Assembly (NCBI GenBank): GCA_963575745.1
Contig: CAUYUJ010019860.1
Span: 429,116-493,115, forward strand
From: Prorocentrum cordatum
Lineage: Eukaryota; Sar; Dinophyceae; Prorocentrales; Prorocentraceae
Direction: 5' to 3'
DNA length: 64,000 nucleotides
In this document: in pieces, positions 21,701-30,562 of the stretch
How positions within the stretch are numbered: the stretch's first letter is position 1
How the letters are laid out: every line of letters begins with the position of its first letter
Notes under the pieces: model-generated
Told to the model about the DNA's origin: nothing
The model's input: only the letters and a program-made list of their open reading frames with translations
Database searches by the model: none
Translations under genes and position numbers: made by a program

Positions 21701-24700
21701 AGCAGGTCGATGTGGCGGGATCGGGCCCAGCCCCCTCCTGCTCTCCCCCTCCCGGGCGGGTGCGGGTCTCTCCGGAGGCCTCGGCTTCGGGCTCCCGCCT
21801 TTGGGCGGGGGGGCGGGGCGTCCTGGGCGGCCATCCCCTAGGGCCGCTCCCCAGCCTTCCGCTGGCTCCTCGGTCAGGCGCGCCCGTGCCGGGCCTCCTC
21901 CCTCTTGAGGGGGGCCGTCCGTGCTGGACCTCGCCCCGGAAGGGGCTCCCCCCGAGGGTCGGGGGCGTTCGGGGGGGGGCTCTTGGGCCTGGCCCTCCCC
22001 GCTCCGCCCGGGGTCCGCGGTCCCTCCCCCGTAGGTCTGGGGGGGCCCCCACGCGGTGGGCCCCCTCCGGGGGGGAGCGACACGCGCCAAGTAATCACTA
22101 TAGGCCGCCTGGTGGATCTCCTCCACCACCTCCTCCCGCTTCTGGTTGATTAGGCCCGTGTAGTACTTGGCGAAGTTGTCGTGCCGGGTCATCCCGGGGT
22201 CGGAGGGGTGCCAGTCGCGCAGGACCCTCCGGGCCACCTCCGCGGGCTGCCGGTACAGGTACTGCTTCGACCTGGGGTCGGGGGGGTAGTCCGCGATGTG
22301 GTCCCGCACCTGGGTGTGGAGATCCTCCCACTCCTCGTTGTCCAGCTGGTCCGCCAGGGACCTGTAATCCTCCACCTGGGACAGGAAGGCGCGGGCAACG
22401 CCCGGGGCCCGGTCGGGGTCGAAGTCGCTGCACCCGCACCTCCGCACGAAGTCGTGCCAGAACTTGGAGTGCCACTCCCCGCCCCTCTGGAAGTTGAGGA
22501 TCGCCCACCCCTCCGTCGTCCTGGCTTGGGACCTCTCCACCCCCCGGACGACCAGGGTCGGCCCCCCACGAAGTGGGTCCGGGGGTCGCCGACCACGTCC
22601 TCCGCGTCCGCATCAGGGGGCGGTCCCTCATCCTGAAGGATCAGCCTGAGCATGAGGGCGGCCTCCTCCGGTCGGCCCATAGCCACCCGGTCCCTATGCA
22701 TCTGCGCCACGGCCTCCTGATGCAGGGGGCTCATAGCGCGCGCGGGAGGGGCCCCCGCCACCTCGGTCGCGCCTGCGGGGGCGCCCCCCCTTCCCGAGGG
22801 GGCTCCGCCCTCGGGGAAGGGGTAGAGGGTCAGGCTCTCCGTGGTCGGGTCCCGCCAGGCCTTCCACTGTCCGGGGCGAGCAGGCAGGCCCCCTGAGGGG
22901 GCAGGCAGGGTCGCCGTGTAGCAGACGTGGCCTGCCGCGTTTTGGACGATCGGCAGCCCCCGGGCGCCAAGCTCCCAGAGGTCGATAACCCCCTGCGAGT
23001 GGAGAATGTCCATCCCGAGGTACTGCTGGTCTGGGACCCCCAGGGTCAGGTCCATGTCCCGGAGGTCGGCACCGAGCAGCTCCGCCGAACGGATGGTGCA
23101 CTCCCTCCCGTTCGCCGCCAGGCGGAAGTTCCAGACCCGGCGCGCTTGGACGCTGCCCTGCCCGAGTCCCGGGAACAGGTGGGGCTCCTCGTCCACCCGG
23201 AGGTCGAGTCCGAGGGTGCGGGCGACCCGCAGGTACTTGACCCGGAAGTCGGACCCATGGAACGTCATGCCTCCGTTGGCGGTGTCGACCGCGACCAAGA
23301 GCTGCGGGTTGGTGTCCGGCTCCAGGCGGGGCGCGAGGAGTGCCTCGGAGGCTCCCTCCACCGTCCATCCTGAGGCCTCCTGCCCGACCGGGATGAAGTC
23401 CGCCGGGTCGTCCTCCGTCTCCTCCCCCCCCGGGGTCAGAGGGACTGGCTCCCCTCCAAAAGGGTTCCCCGAGGCAGACTCCTCCCGCAGCCAATCCCGA
23501 AACTTGTGCAGCGCATGGAGGCGGGGTTCCACTGCTGGCGGCGGCGGAGCTGGCGACGCCGCTCGGGGTACTCCCGGAGGAGGGCGAGGAAGGTCTTGTC
23601 GCCCCAGTCTAGGTGGCCGGGAACGCCTTCGGGGACGCGCAGGGTGGCGTGGTCGCGGTGGGCGACCGCCCGGCGGCCCCGCGGGGGTTCGTCCTCCTCC
23701 TGGGGGCCCGCGGGCCAGAGTCCTCCGAGGAAGGCGGATACCCGCTACGTGAGTGCGCCGGCTCCCGCACACTCCCTCGTCTGGACTGGCCGCCTCGGGT
23801 CGCGGGGGTCGGCGACGAGGCGACTGTCTGGGGGCGGGGGCAAGGGGGCCTCCGTAAGTCCCGTCTTCCACGGATCTGGAAACTTGGCCCGCGCCCTGCG
23901 CCCCTCCGTGGTGAAGATCAGGCGCATCACCAGGAACCTCCAAATCTCCTCCGCCTGCTTCTTGGCTACCACCAGGTGCGCGCCTGCCCCCATCCTGCAG
24001 AGGTGGCAGCAGATGTAGCGGGAGGTCCCGTTGGCCCCGACGAATAGAGTGTGGGGGGCCACCCGCGCGTGGACACAGGGCACCTCCATGACTCCCATGC
24101 CGCGCCGCACGCGGGGTTTGGGCGCGGTCCCTCCCACCTGGCCGCCTGCCGCCTCCACGTGGTGCCGGATGACGGCGATCCGCTTGCGCTGGCTGCCTCC
24201 GACGCTCCGCTCCTCGATGACCCTCGGGGGGTCCTCCACGCCCGGCTTCGCCTCCCCTCCCGCACCGGGTGGGCCCCGAGCCGCAGAGGGGGGGCCCTGC
24301 TTGGCCCCTCCCCCGGCTTTCCGAGGAGGCGCCCCGGCTCCGCTCCCGGGGCCAGGGTCGTCCCAGGCTTCCGCTCCTCCCCCGCTCTGGGGAGCCGTCC
24401 TTGGGCGGGCGGTCTTCCGGTCGGGCCGGCGCGGGGGGGGCCCTCGGGTGGTGGCGGCGGTACTTGCAGCCCGGCGTCTTGCAGGGGCGGCTCTTCCAAT
24501 AGTGCCGGCACACCCCTGGGGGGGGCTGGGTGTTGTCGTAGTACTTCCAGCGCTTGCGCGACGTGGACCCACTCCCCTTCCCCAAGCGAGACTTCCCTCG
24601 GGACTTCCCTCGGCCGCCCCGTGGCTCGTTCCCCCGCCCACGCCCCTTTCCTCCTTTCGGGGGTGTGCCGGGCCCGGTGGGACGGTCCTGTGGGGGTGGA

Positions 24701-25008
24701 GTCTCGCGTCGGAGACCCAGGACGAAGTCCTGCAGGGTGAGGGTCGTCTGGGGTTCGGTCTCGCGGTCCCCCTCGGGGTTCCGCTCGGTGTACCTGGCCC
24801 ACGCCTCCGCTCCCCTCTCGATCCGCCGTGTCCGCTCCACCTCGGCCAGGAGCCACTCCCTCTTGTGGCAGGGCTCGCCGCAGCTACCGCAGCTGCCCCT
24901 CCTCCCCAGGTGGTTGGGGCCGCTCTGGCACTTCGGGCACCACCACGCCCCCACCATGGTCAGGAAGTGCGCGGAGCAGTTCTCGCAGCGACTCCGACGG
25001 TCCCCCAC
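18730..25008 (-). pseudogene. Retroelement polyprotein region (zinc-finger and protease-like), frame-broken
   Basis: Reads leftward from the assembly gap. First come zinc ribbons with CxxC pairs (CENC, CPKC, CGSC and an upstream CLGC), basic Arg/Lys/Gly linkers and a CCCH-like finger CRHYWKSRPCKTPGCKYRRH (about 24,500). In a second frame (about 24,350-23,750) is a block with RYICCHLCRMGAGAHLVV. Back in the first frame (about 23,550-22,850) is a retropepsin-like domain: VAVDTANGGMTF, then YLGMDIL. Further blocks at about 22,540-22,000, 21,780-20,470 and 20,460-18,730 each use another frame. At least five frame changes are needed, so this is decayed, unspliced, or contains sequencing errors. 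No RT motif is visible here. It stops at an introner-like end. Confidence 0.6.
22850..23560 (-). CDS. Retropepsin-like aspartic protease segment
   Basis: Contains the active-site-like VAVDTANGG, a central GLGQGSVQARRVWNF that could be the flap region, and YLGMDILHSQGVIDLWE, which fits the hydrophobic-G-x-D-hydrophobic motif near the end of retropepsins. The third active-site position is Ala rather than the usual Gly (DTA, not DTG or DSG), so activity is uncertain. Confidence 0.5.
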
Positions 25009-25102
25009 CTCCTTCCTGCAGCCGAGGCATAGCCAGAGGCCACCCGGCTGGGCAGGAGGGTGGGGCTCACGCGGCTCTGCCGTGGGAGGCTCGGCCCTTC
25101 TT

Positions 25103-25202
25103 NNNNNNNNNNNNNNNNNNNNNNNNNNNNNNNNNNNNNNNNNNNNNNNNNNNNNNNNNNNNNNNNNNNNNNNNNNNNNNNNNNNNNNNNNNNNNNNNNN
25201 NN
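25103..25202. other. Assembly gap, 100 N
   Basis: Exactly 100 N, the usual placeholder for a gap of unknown size. Coding frames point away from it on both sides, so the join may not reflect the true order or orientation. Confidence 1.
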
Positions 25203-28200
25203 TGGGGCGGCGACGCGATCAACGTCGACAAGATGGCGGAAGAGGGCACCTTCCAGGCAGAACAGCTGGACTGGGGCCTCTACCTGGACGTGGACAAGCA
25301 GCGCTCGAGGCTCCCAGAGCCCAAGTGCGTGAAAGCCGCCCACCTCCTGGCGATCGACGAGCTGCGCTACGGATGCCGCCGAGTCCCCATTAAAGTCGTC
25401 CAGGAGCTGAGGGGGTCAGCCCAGTTCTGGGTGGCCACGCAGCCGGCTATCAAGCCCGAGCTGCCGGTCGTCGACCGCCTCCTCGGCGGTGGGCTCGGAG
25501 CGGCATGGGCGGAACCCCGAGGGAGCGCCGAGGAGATCGCCCTTGCCTGGGACGAGTGGGATCAGACCCTCGAGCTGCTGCGGGTGCTCTTCGACGCACC
25601 CGAGGCCTGGGCGTCCACCTTCGAGGCGAGCTTCATTTCCTGTCTAGGGCCGCGCGAGCGCCTGGCACTCCCAGGAGCCGCCGCCCGGACAAGATGGACT
25701 GGAGGCGACGCAACCACGACGACCATCGGCAGCATCGACTGGGGGCGAGCAGTGGCCGGCAGTAAAGCGGTGCCACCCCACTACATGGCCGTAGACGCCG
25801 CCCCGCTCCTCCGCCAGTTGGAGGACGTGCTGAGCCACCCAGGGGCCGAGAAGGACTGGGCGATAGCCATCGTGGAGCTGCTTGCATTCGTGGCCCTCGC
25901 TGCCGCGAGGGGTAGCGAGTGGCAAGGCGAGCTGGTCTTCTACGTCACCGACAACATGAACGTGCGGTCGTGGATTTCCAAGAGGCGGCCCAAGCACCCG
26001 CTTGCACGGCATCTCATTCGCCTCGTTCAGCGCCTGGAGGCTTGCCATGGGTTCAGCACGACCGCACTGTACATCCGCACCTACCACAACGACATCGCGG
26101 ACTGGCTGTCGCGAGAAGAGGCCAAGAAGGTCCACTCTGAGCTCCTGCGCAAGGGGTGGACCCGCATCGAGCCGCCCGAGGAGTGGGGGAAGATGCTGGC
26201 CGAGGCAAAGGAGCACCTCTTGCGGTTGCCTGGAGAGGACGGGCCCATTGCGGAGTCAGCACTCCGGCATCGGGCGCTGAGGACCCCAGCAGCAGTGCCA
26301 CGCAGCCTCGCCCTCGCAGGGCGCCGGGGCCTCGAGCTGGGGAGCCCACTGGGGACCTACGGGCGCGCCTGGGAGCAGCTCGGCGGTGAACTGACCACGG
26401 GCGACTCCACAGGGGTGGACTGGATCATGTGCACGCTGTCCCTGGACCCGAAGGGCTTTGAAGTCGAGAAGTTGGCATCCTCCATCACTCGGGCGAGGCC
26501 GCAGGTCGTCGTAGTCGATGCCCCCGGCAAGCTTGACCTGACCCGCGTTGTCAAAGTGCTGCGCAAGCTGGGGTTCCGCACGTACGACCTGGAGGTCGTC
26601 TGCACCCACTACGGCGACATGACAGCTCGAGCTCGGAGCCTGATCGTGGCAGGTCGAGGGCCAGCGGGCGCCAGCCTGGCGAGCATGCGTATGCCGCCGG
26701 CGCGCCGCTGTCCCCATGGGGTGAAGCACGCGTTGAAGGATAAGCTCAGCGAAGGCAGTCACCACTGGCTCGACGACGAGGGGAGCGTCACCTGGGACCC
26801 AGCAGCTCGAGGGGGCTCCGACCATACACTGCCCAAGGGCATCGGCCACATCGAGCTCGCCGGCACTAGGCATCTGGTCTGCTCAGTCGACGGCCCGATC
26901 GGCACGTTTCGCTGGCCCGCCGAGGGCCCGGGCGGACCGGGAGGAACCCTGATCCACGTCCCAGGACGCAGTGGCGGGCGCATCAGGGCGCTGTCACCGG
27001 AGGAGGTTTGGATCGTGCAAGGAGGCGATGAGGCGACTTGGGTGCAGCGGCGAGCCAGAGGCGACACCGAGAACACCTTGATGCGGGAAGCAGCGAGGTC
27101 CCTGCCACCAGAGACGGCGAGAGCTGTACTGGGCGCTGCCGCGGACGCGCTGTCGCAGACCACCCAGCGGGCAGGCGGCTGTCACGATCCCGCGGAGTCG
27201 GCCGCCTGGGAGACAACCCGGCGGTGGCTCGGGGCCTGGGCACGGAGCGAGCTCCGGGTGAAGGCCGACAGGCCCGAGGACGACCAACACGCTGGGGTAC
27301 TGAGCGACGACGTCCATAAGGCGAGGCGCAAGAGTCAAGGCGTCCGCTTCAAGGCCATCGAGGAGGACTTCGTGCGGGGCCCCGAGCCCCCCCCCGACGC
27401 AGAGGAGGTGGACCTGAATGCAGTCGTCAACGCTCCCAAGAAACGACGGAAGAGGAGCCCCAACCGGGGCAAGAAGGTGGAGACCCAGGGTTTGGTCAAG
27501 CCGGTCGCCCTGGGCCGCGCTCGTGCCTCCATCGCTCTTCAGGACCACCCGATGCTGGGAGGGGAAGACTACGGCAGGTGGATCGAGGAGCAGAAGCGCG
27601 AGGCGCTGATGCTGCGGCTGTCCGAGGGAACCCGCGCCGGCTACGAGACCGGCTGGAAGCAGTGGCAGAGTTTCAGAGCAGCCCATGGAGAGTCGCCCTG
27701 GCTGGAGGGACGTGACCGCGAGGAGCGACACGCTAACGAGGAGGCACTGTTGGGCTTCGTCGTCGTGTTGGCTAAGGTGCTGAAGCGCACGGAGGGTGCG
27801 GTCAAGCAGAAGTTGTTCGCGGTGCGCTTCGCCCACCTCGTGGTCGGGTACCCAGGCCCTCTACTCCACCGGGGCCGCCTCTGGTCCACGCTCGCCGGCC
27901 TCCGGAGAAGCCAGGGGCCGAGCGGGAGGAAGCGGCCGGTGACGCCCCGCATGCTCCTGTGGCTCCAGGGCTTCTTGAAGGACCAGACGGACCTCCCCGA
28001 GATGGACACCGCAGTCTTGTGGGCCGCCGTGGCGGTGGCCTTCTTCTTCATGTCGAGGGCGTCCGAGTACTTGATCCAGCCCGGGAAGACATGGGGCCGA
28101 GAGCGCGTTGCGCGCGGAGTGGACGTCACGGGCCGCGATGGCGACAACCAGCCTTGCACCTTCAAGGACGCGGTGGAGGTGGTGCTCCACATCACCTCCT

Positions 28201-28229
28201 CGAAGACAGACCAGTACAACGTGGGGTGC
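25203..28229 (+). CDS. Retroelement polyprotein, 3' part, exon 1 (RT end, RNase H, methyltransferase-like, recombinase N-half)
   Basis: An open frame of 1,009 codons from the gap to a GTAAGG donor at 28,230. Residues 1-105 resemble the end of a reverse transcriptase and its connection region (RLPEPK, then a long helix region). About 175-320 is RNase H, with an acidic set in YMAVDAAP, IVELLAFVALA, VTDNMNVRSW and HNDIADWLS. About 370-620 resembles a cytosine-5 methyltransferase. From about 800 is the helical N-domain of a tyrosine recombinase, followed by its first catalytic Arg in FMSRASEYL and a candidate Lys in SSKTDQYN. The order RT, RNase H, methyltransferase, recombinase matches DIRS-like (YR) retroelements, some of which carry methylases. 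The RT catalytic core is missing in the gap. Confidence 0.8.
26310..27045 (+). CDS. Cytosine-5 methyltransferase-like segment inside the polyprotein
   Basis: RPQVVVVDAPGKL sits where C5 methyltransferases have the ENV motif. THYGDMTARARSLIVAG resembles the YGxxQxRxRxFIVG motif VIII region, and ALSPEEVWIVQGGDEATW resembles the motif IX-X block (LTxREAxxLQGFPD). I cannot find the catalytic Pro-Cys-Gln motif; WIMCTLSLDPKG is the nearest Cys. Retroelement-borne DNA methyltransferases are published for dinoflagellates and charophytes. This copy looks diverged or inactive. Confidence 0.45.
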
Positions 28230-28240
28230 GTAAGGAATCA
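28230..28240 (+). promoter_or_regulatory. Candidate splice donor of the 22-kb intron
   Basis: TGC|GTAAGGAATC after codon GTG GGG TGC; phase 0. It lies outside the inverted repeat by 14 nt, so the donor would come from the element's extreme end. Confidence 0.55.
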
Positions 28241-28243
28241 GTC

Positions 28244-28292
28244 CCTGACCTCCAGCGTCGTGAGAAACTCACGACGCCTCAAATGTCGTGAG
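28244..28292 (+). repeat. Left 49-bp terminal inverted repeat of the 22-kb unit
   Basis: Begins CCTGACCTCCAGCG and contains the hairpin GCGTCGTGAG-AAA-CTCACGACGC. It pairs with 50,269-50,317, with two mismatches. Confidence 0.9.
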
Positions 28293-28382
28293 TTTTTTGT
28301 TCGTCGTGAGTTTGTAGAATTTGCTTGGCGTGTCGTGAGTTTTGTTTTGATGTCGTGAGTTTTTTTTTATGTCGTGAGTTTT
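28284..28382 (+). repeat. Left subterminal TGTCGTGAG array
   Basis: Five direct copies of TCGTGAG followed by T-rich spacers. The same motif in the same orientation recurs near the right end (50,218-50,263). Confidence 0.9.
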
Positions 28383-28392
28383 GGTTTTTAGC

Positions 28393-28500
28393 CAATCATG
28401 TTGTGGGCTCTGACAAGTCTTCCAATTCGTCTATGATAACATCACGATGCAATCATGTTGTGGGCTCTTACAAGTATTCCAATTCGTTGTTGACAAGTGC
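28393..28500. repeat. Two direct copies of a 57-bp unit
   Basis: CAATCATGTTGTGGGCTCT followed by ACAAG-T-TTCCAATTCGT occurs at about 28,395 and 28,452. A weaker relative (CATGTTCGGGC, then ATTCCAACTCGT) is seen near the other end at about 50,068-50,115. Confidence 0.7.
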
Positions 28501-28639
28501 CCTGTGGTAATGTCTAGCGCCACATGTCCGACTATGACAATCACGATGTTCCAGTGTCCATGTTCCACGTAGAATATCGATGATCGCATCTACGATCTAT
28601 GTTAATGCCCAGGGTGCAACCTACTGGAACATCGGGGGT

Positions 28640-29150
28640 GCTCGAAAGACCCACCCTAGGTGGGCCACGCGCGCGCACGCGCGCGCAATCACGACATTCA
28701 CGATCCCATGTTGAGGCTGTCGGCATAGCTTCCACGGTACCACTCCGTTTTCGGGGTGGTACGTGTCACCCGCGTGCTTCTTCGAGGTGAATTTCGCATG
28801 GCGCCGCTCGCGCGCACACGTCCGCGCGCGCAGAAGAACAGTGCATCGCGTCGCAATCCAGCTATGATCTCATGTTGAGGCCCGAACTACAAGTGAAACA
28901 ATAGGTTTTCACCATTCAGTTTTCGGGGTGGCACGTGTCACCCGTGCGCTTCTTTGTGGCGGTGCCCGCATATAGTGCCGCCCGCGCGCGCGCAAGAGGA
29001 CGGGCGCACGCGTGTCACAATGTATGATATCATGCTGGGGCCCAGGATGCGAGTGAAACAATTGGTTTTCAACATTCAGTTTTTGAAAGTAAGCAGGTCA
29101 TTTCCACGCGATATCGTCATGTGGCGCCGCGTGCGCGCGCTCGTGTAGAA
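28640..29150. repeat. Tandem array, about 160-172 bp units, three copies
   Basis: Units share ACGTGTCACCCG (28,761 and 28,933), CATTCAGTTTT (28,913 and 29,073), ATGATATCATG-like sequence and a (CG)n/(GCGCGCA)n run. The layout resembles the 16.9-18.4 kb array on the other side: CG-rich tandem repeats just inside an introner-like end. Confidence 0.8.
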
Positions 29151-29239
29151 CAGCACATAACTTCCAATTTGCACTGCTCGGGCTAGAGAGTTTTGTCGGT
29201 GCGGCGCAGCGCGAACGATACACTCTAACACCATCATTG

Positions 29240-29514
29240 GTTTCCTCATCCTGCTCCTCCTCCCCTCCTCTTGCCTCCTCGCTCCTCCTCTTCCTCCTCC
29301 GCCTCCTCCTCCTCTTCCTCGATCCTCCTCCCCATCCCCCTCCTCTCCCTCTCCGTGCGCCGCCGCGTGTGCTCGGGCCCGCGCGGGTCCCCGCGCGGGC
29401 GGGGCGCCCAGCGCGAACGCCGCGCGGCGGCGGGCGCTGGCGCCGAGGCGGGGATCGAGGAGGAAGGGGGGGAAGGAAGAGACGGAGGAGGAGGAAGTGG
29501 AGGAGGAGGAGGAG

Positions 29515-29546
<32 letters not shown>

Positions 29547-29640
29547 GGAGGAAAAAGAGCAGGAGGAGGAGGAGGAGGAGGAGGAGGAGGTGGAGGAGGA
29601 GGAGGAGGAGGAGGAGGAGGAGGAGGACGAGGAGGATCAC
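29240..29640. repeat. (TCC)n and (GGA)n tracts
   Basis: A pyrimidine trinucleotide tract (29,240-29,350) followed by a purine tract (29,450-29,635). Together they could fold into a long imperfect hairpin. Confidence 0.85.
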
Positions 29641-29849
29641 GCAGCCTCGGGCCCACGAGGGCCCGCTCGCCGCCCGAGCGGACCCTCTCGCGGTCCCGCT
29701 CGCGGACGCCGCGCGCGGCCGTCCGCGAGCGGGATGAGAGGGCCCAGCGGACCTTCGGGTCCCCCGTGGGCTGGGGGCCCTGGCCAGCAGATCTGGTGGC
29801 CAGGTGCCCACAGCCCACGCCGCGCCATCCGGGCGACCCGCCGTGGCAC

Positions 29850-30355
29850 CACCCGCCGCCATGGCAGCGCTCCTTCGAGGAGGAACTGCGGCGGCGGTGG
29901 CCCCCCCATCCACCCTTCCAGAGCGGGCTCAGGTTGCCGCCTGGGGGGTGGATGGGCGGCTGGCCCGTCCCAGGGCCCATCAACGAGGAGCGGATCAGGC
30001 GGGCGTGGGCGATCGGGCGCCCAGGGCATACTTAATGAAGAGTTCGGGTGTAATATTGTTTTTTTAAAGGATCCCAGCCCACGTGAGAGGGGGCCCCAAG
30101 GGCCCCAGGCCTGCATGGGGGTTGGCCACTGGGGCGCCCGCGCGCCCACGCCCGCCTGATCAGGTTCGTCACATACGTCTGGGTCGAGCCCACGATCAGC
30201 CTGGAAGAGAGGATCTACCGCCCGCGGCCCCCGCCGCGATCCTGGGCCGCAACGGGCACCTGGATCGACGGCTCAGGCCGAAGACTGGGCAGGAGGAGAA
30301 GGATCACCGAGAGGAGGCGAGAGGACGAGGATCGAGGAAAAGAATCGAGGAGGGA
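29850..30355 (+). CDS. Possible upstream exons of gene B
   Basis: Two plus-strand stretches look coding: one contains QRSFEEELRRRWPPHPPFQS and GPINEERIRRAWAIGRPG (to about 30,030), the other IRFVTYVWVEPTISLEERIY (from about 30,160). They precede the first exon matched to gene A. A matching segment in gene A is not clear, so assignment to gene B is tentative. Confidence 0.35.
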
Positions 30356-30466
30356 GAGGGGTGATAAGGGTAGGAATGAGGATGGCAATCCAATGAGCGG
30401 GGAGGGTCGGGAGGAGGGGGGCGTGAGGGGGGGGGGTGGCCCGCCCTATCTCAGGCGGGTTGCGCC

Positions 30467-30562
30467 ATGGCGCTGATCCCAGCGATGGCGGCGGCCCAGA
30501 AGAAAGAAACTAAGTTCCGCTTCGAGGCCACAGCAAAGGTCGCCGCCGAAGATATCGCCCAG
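30467..30562 (+). CDS. Gene B first recognised exon (pair 1)
   Basis: ATG GCG CTG start, 32 codons to GCCCAG, then a GC donor. Contains AAAQKKETKFRFEATAKVAA. An AG at about 30,453 upstream means it could also be an internal exon. Confidence 0.6.

Noticed and set aside
20434-22149. A long plus-strand open frame opposite the retroelement region
   Set aside because: Very high GC removes stops from antisense frames; its residues are Gly/Pro/Arg-rich with no motif, while the minus strand carries zinc-finger and protease motifs.
28284-28382. TCGTGAG array as a promoter element
   Set aside because: It is mirrored at the far end of the 22-kb unit next to inverted repeats, so element structure explains it better.
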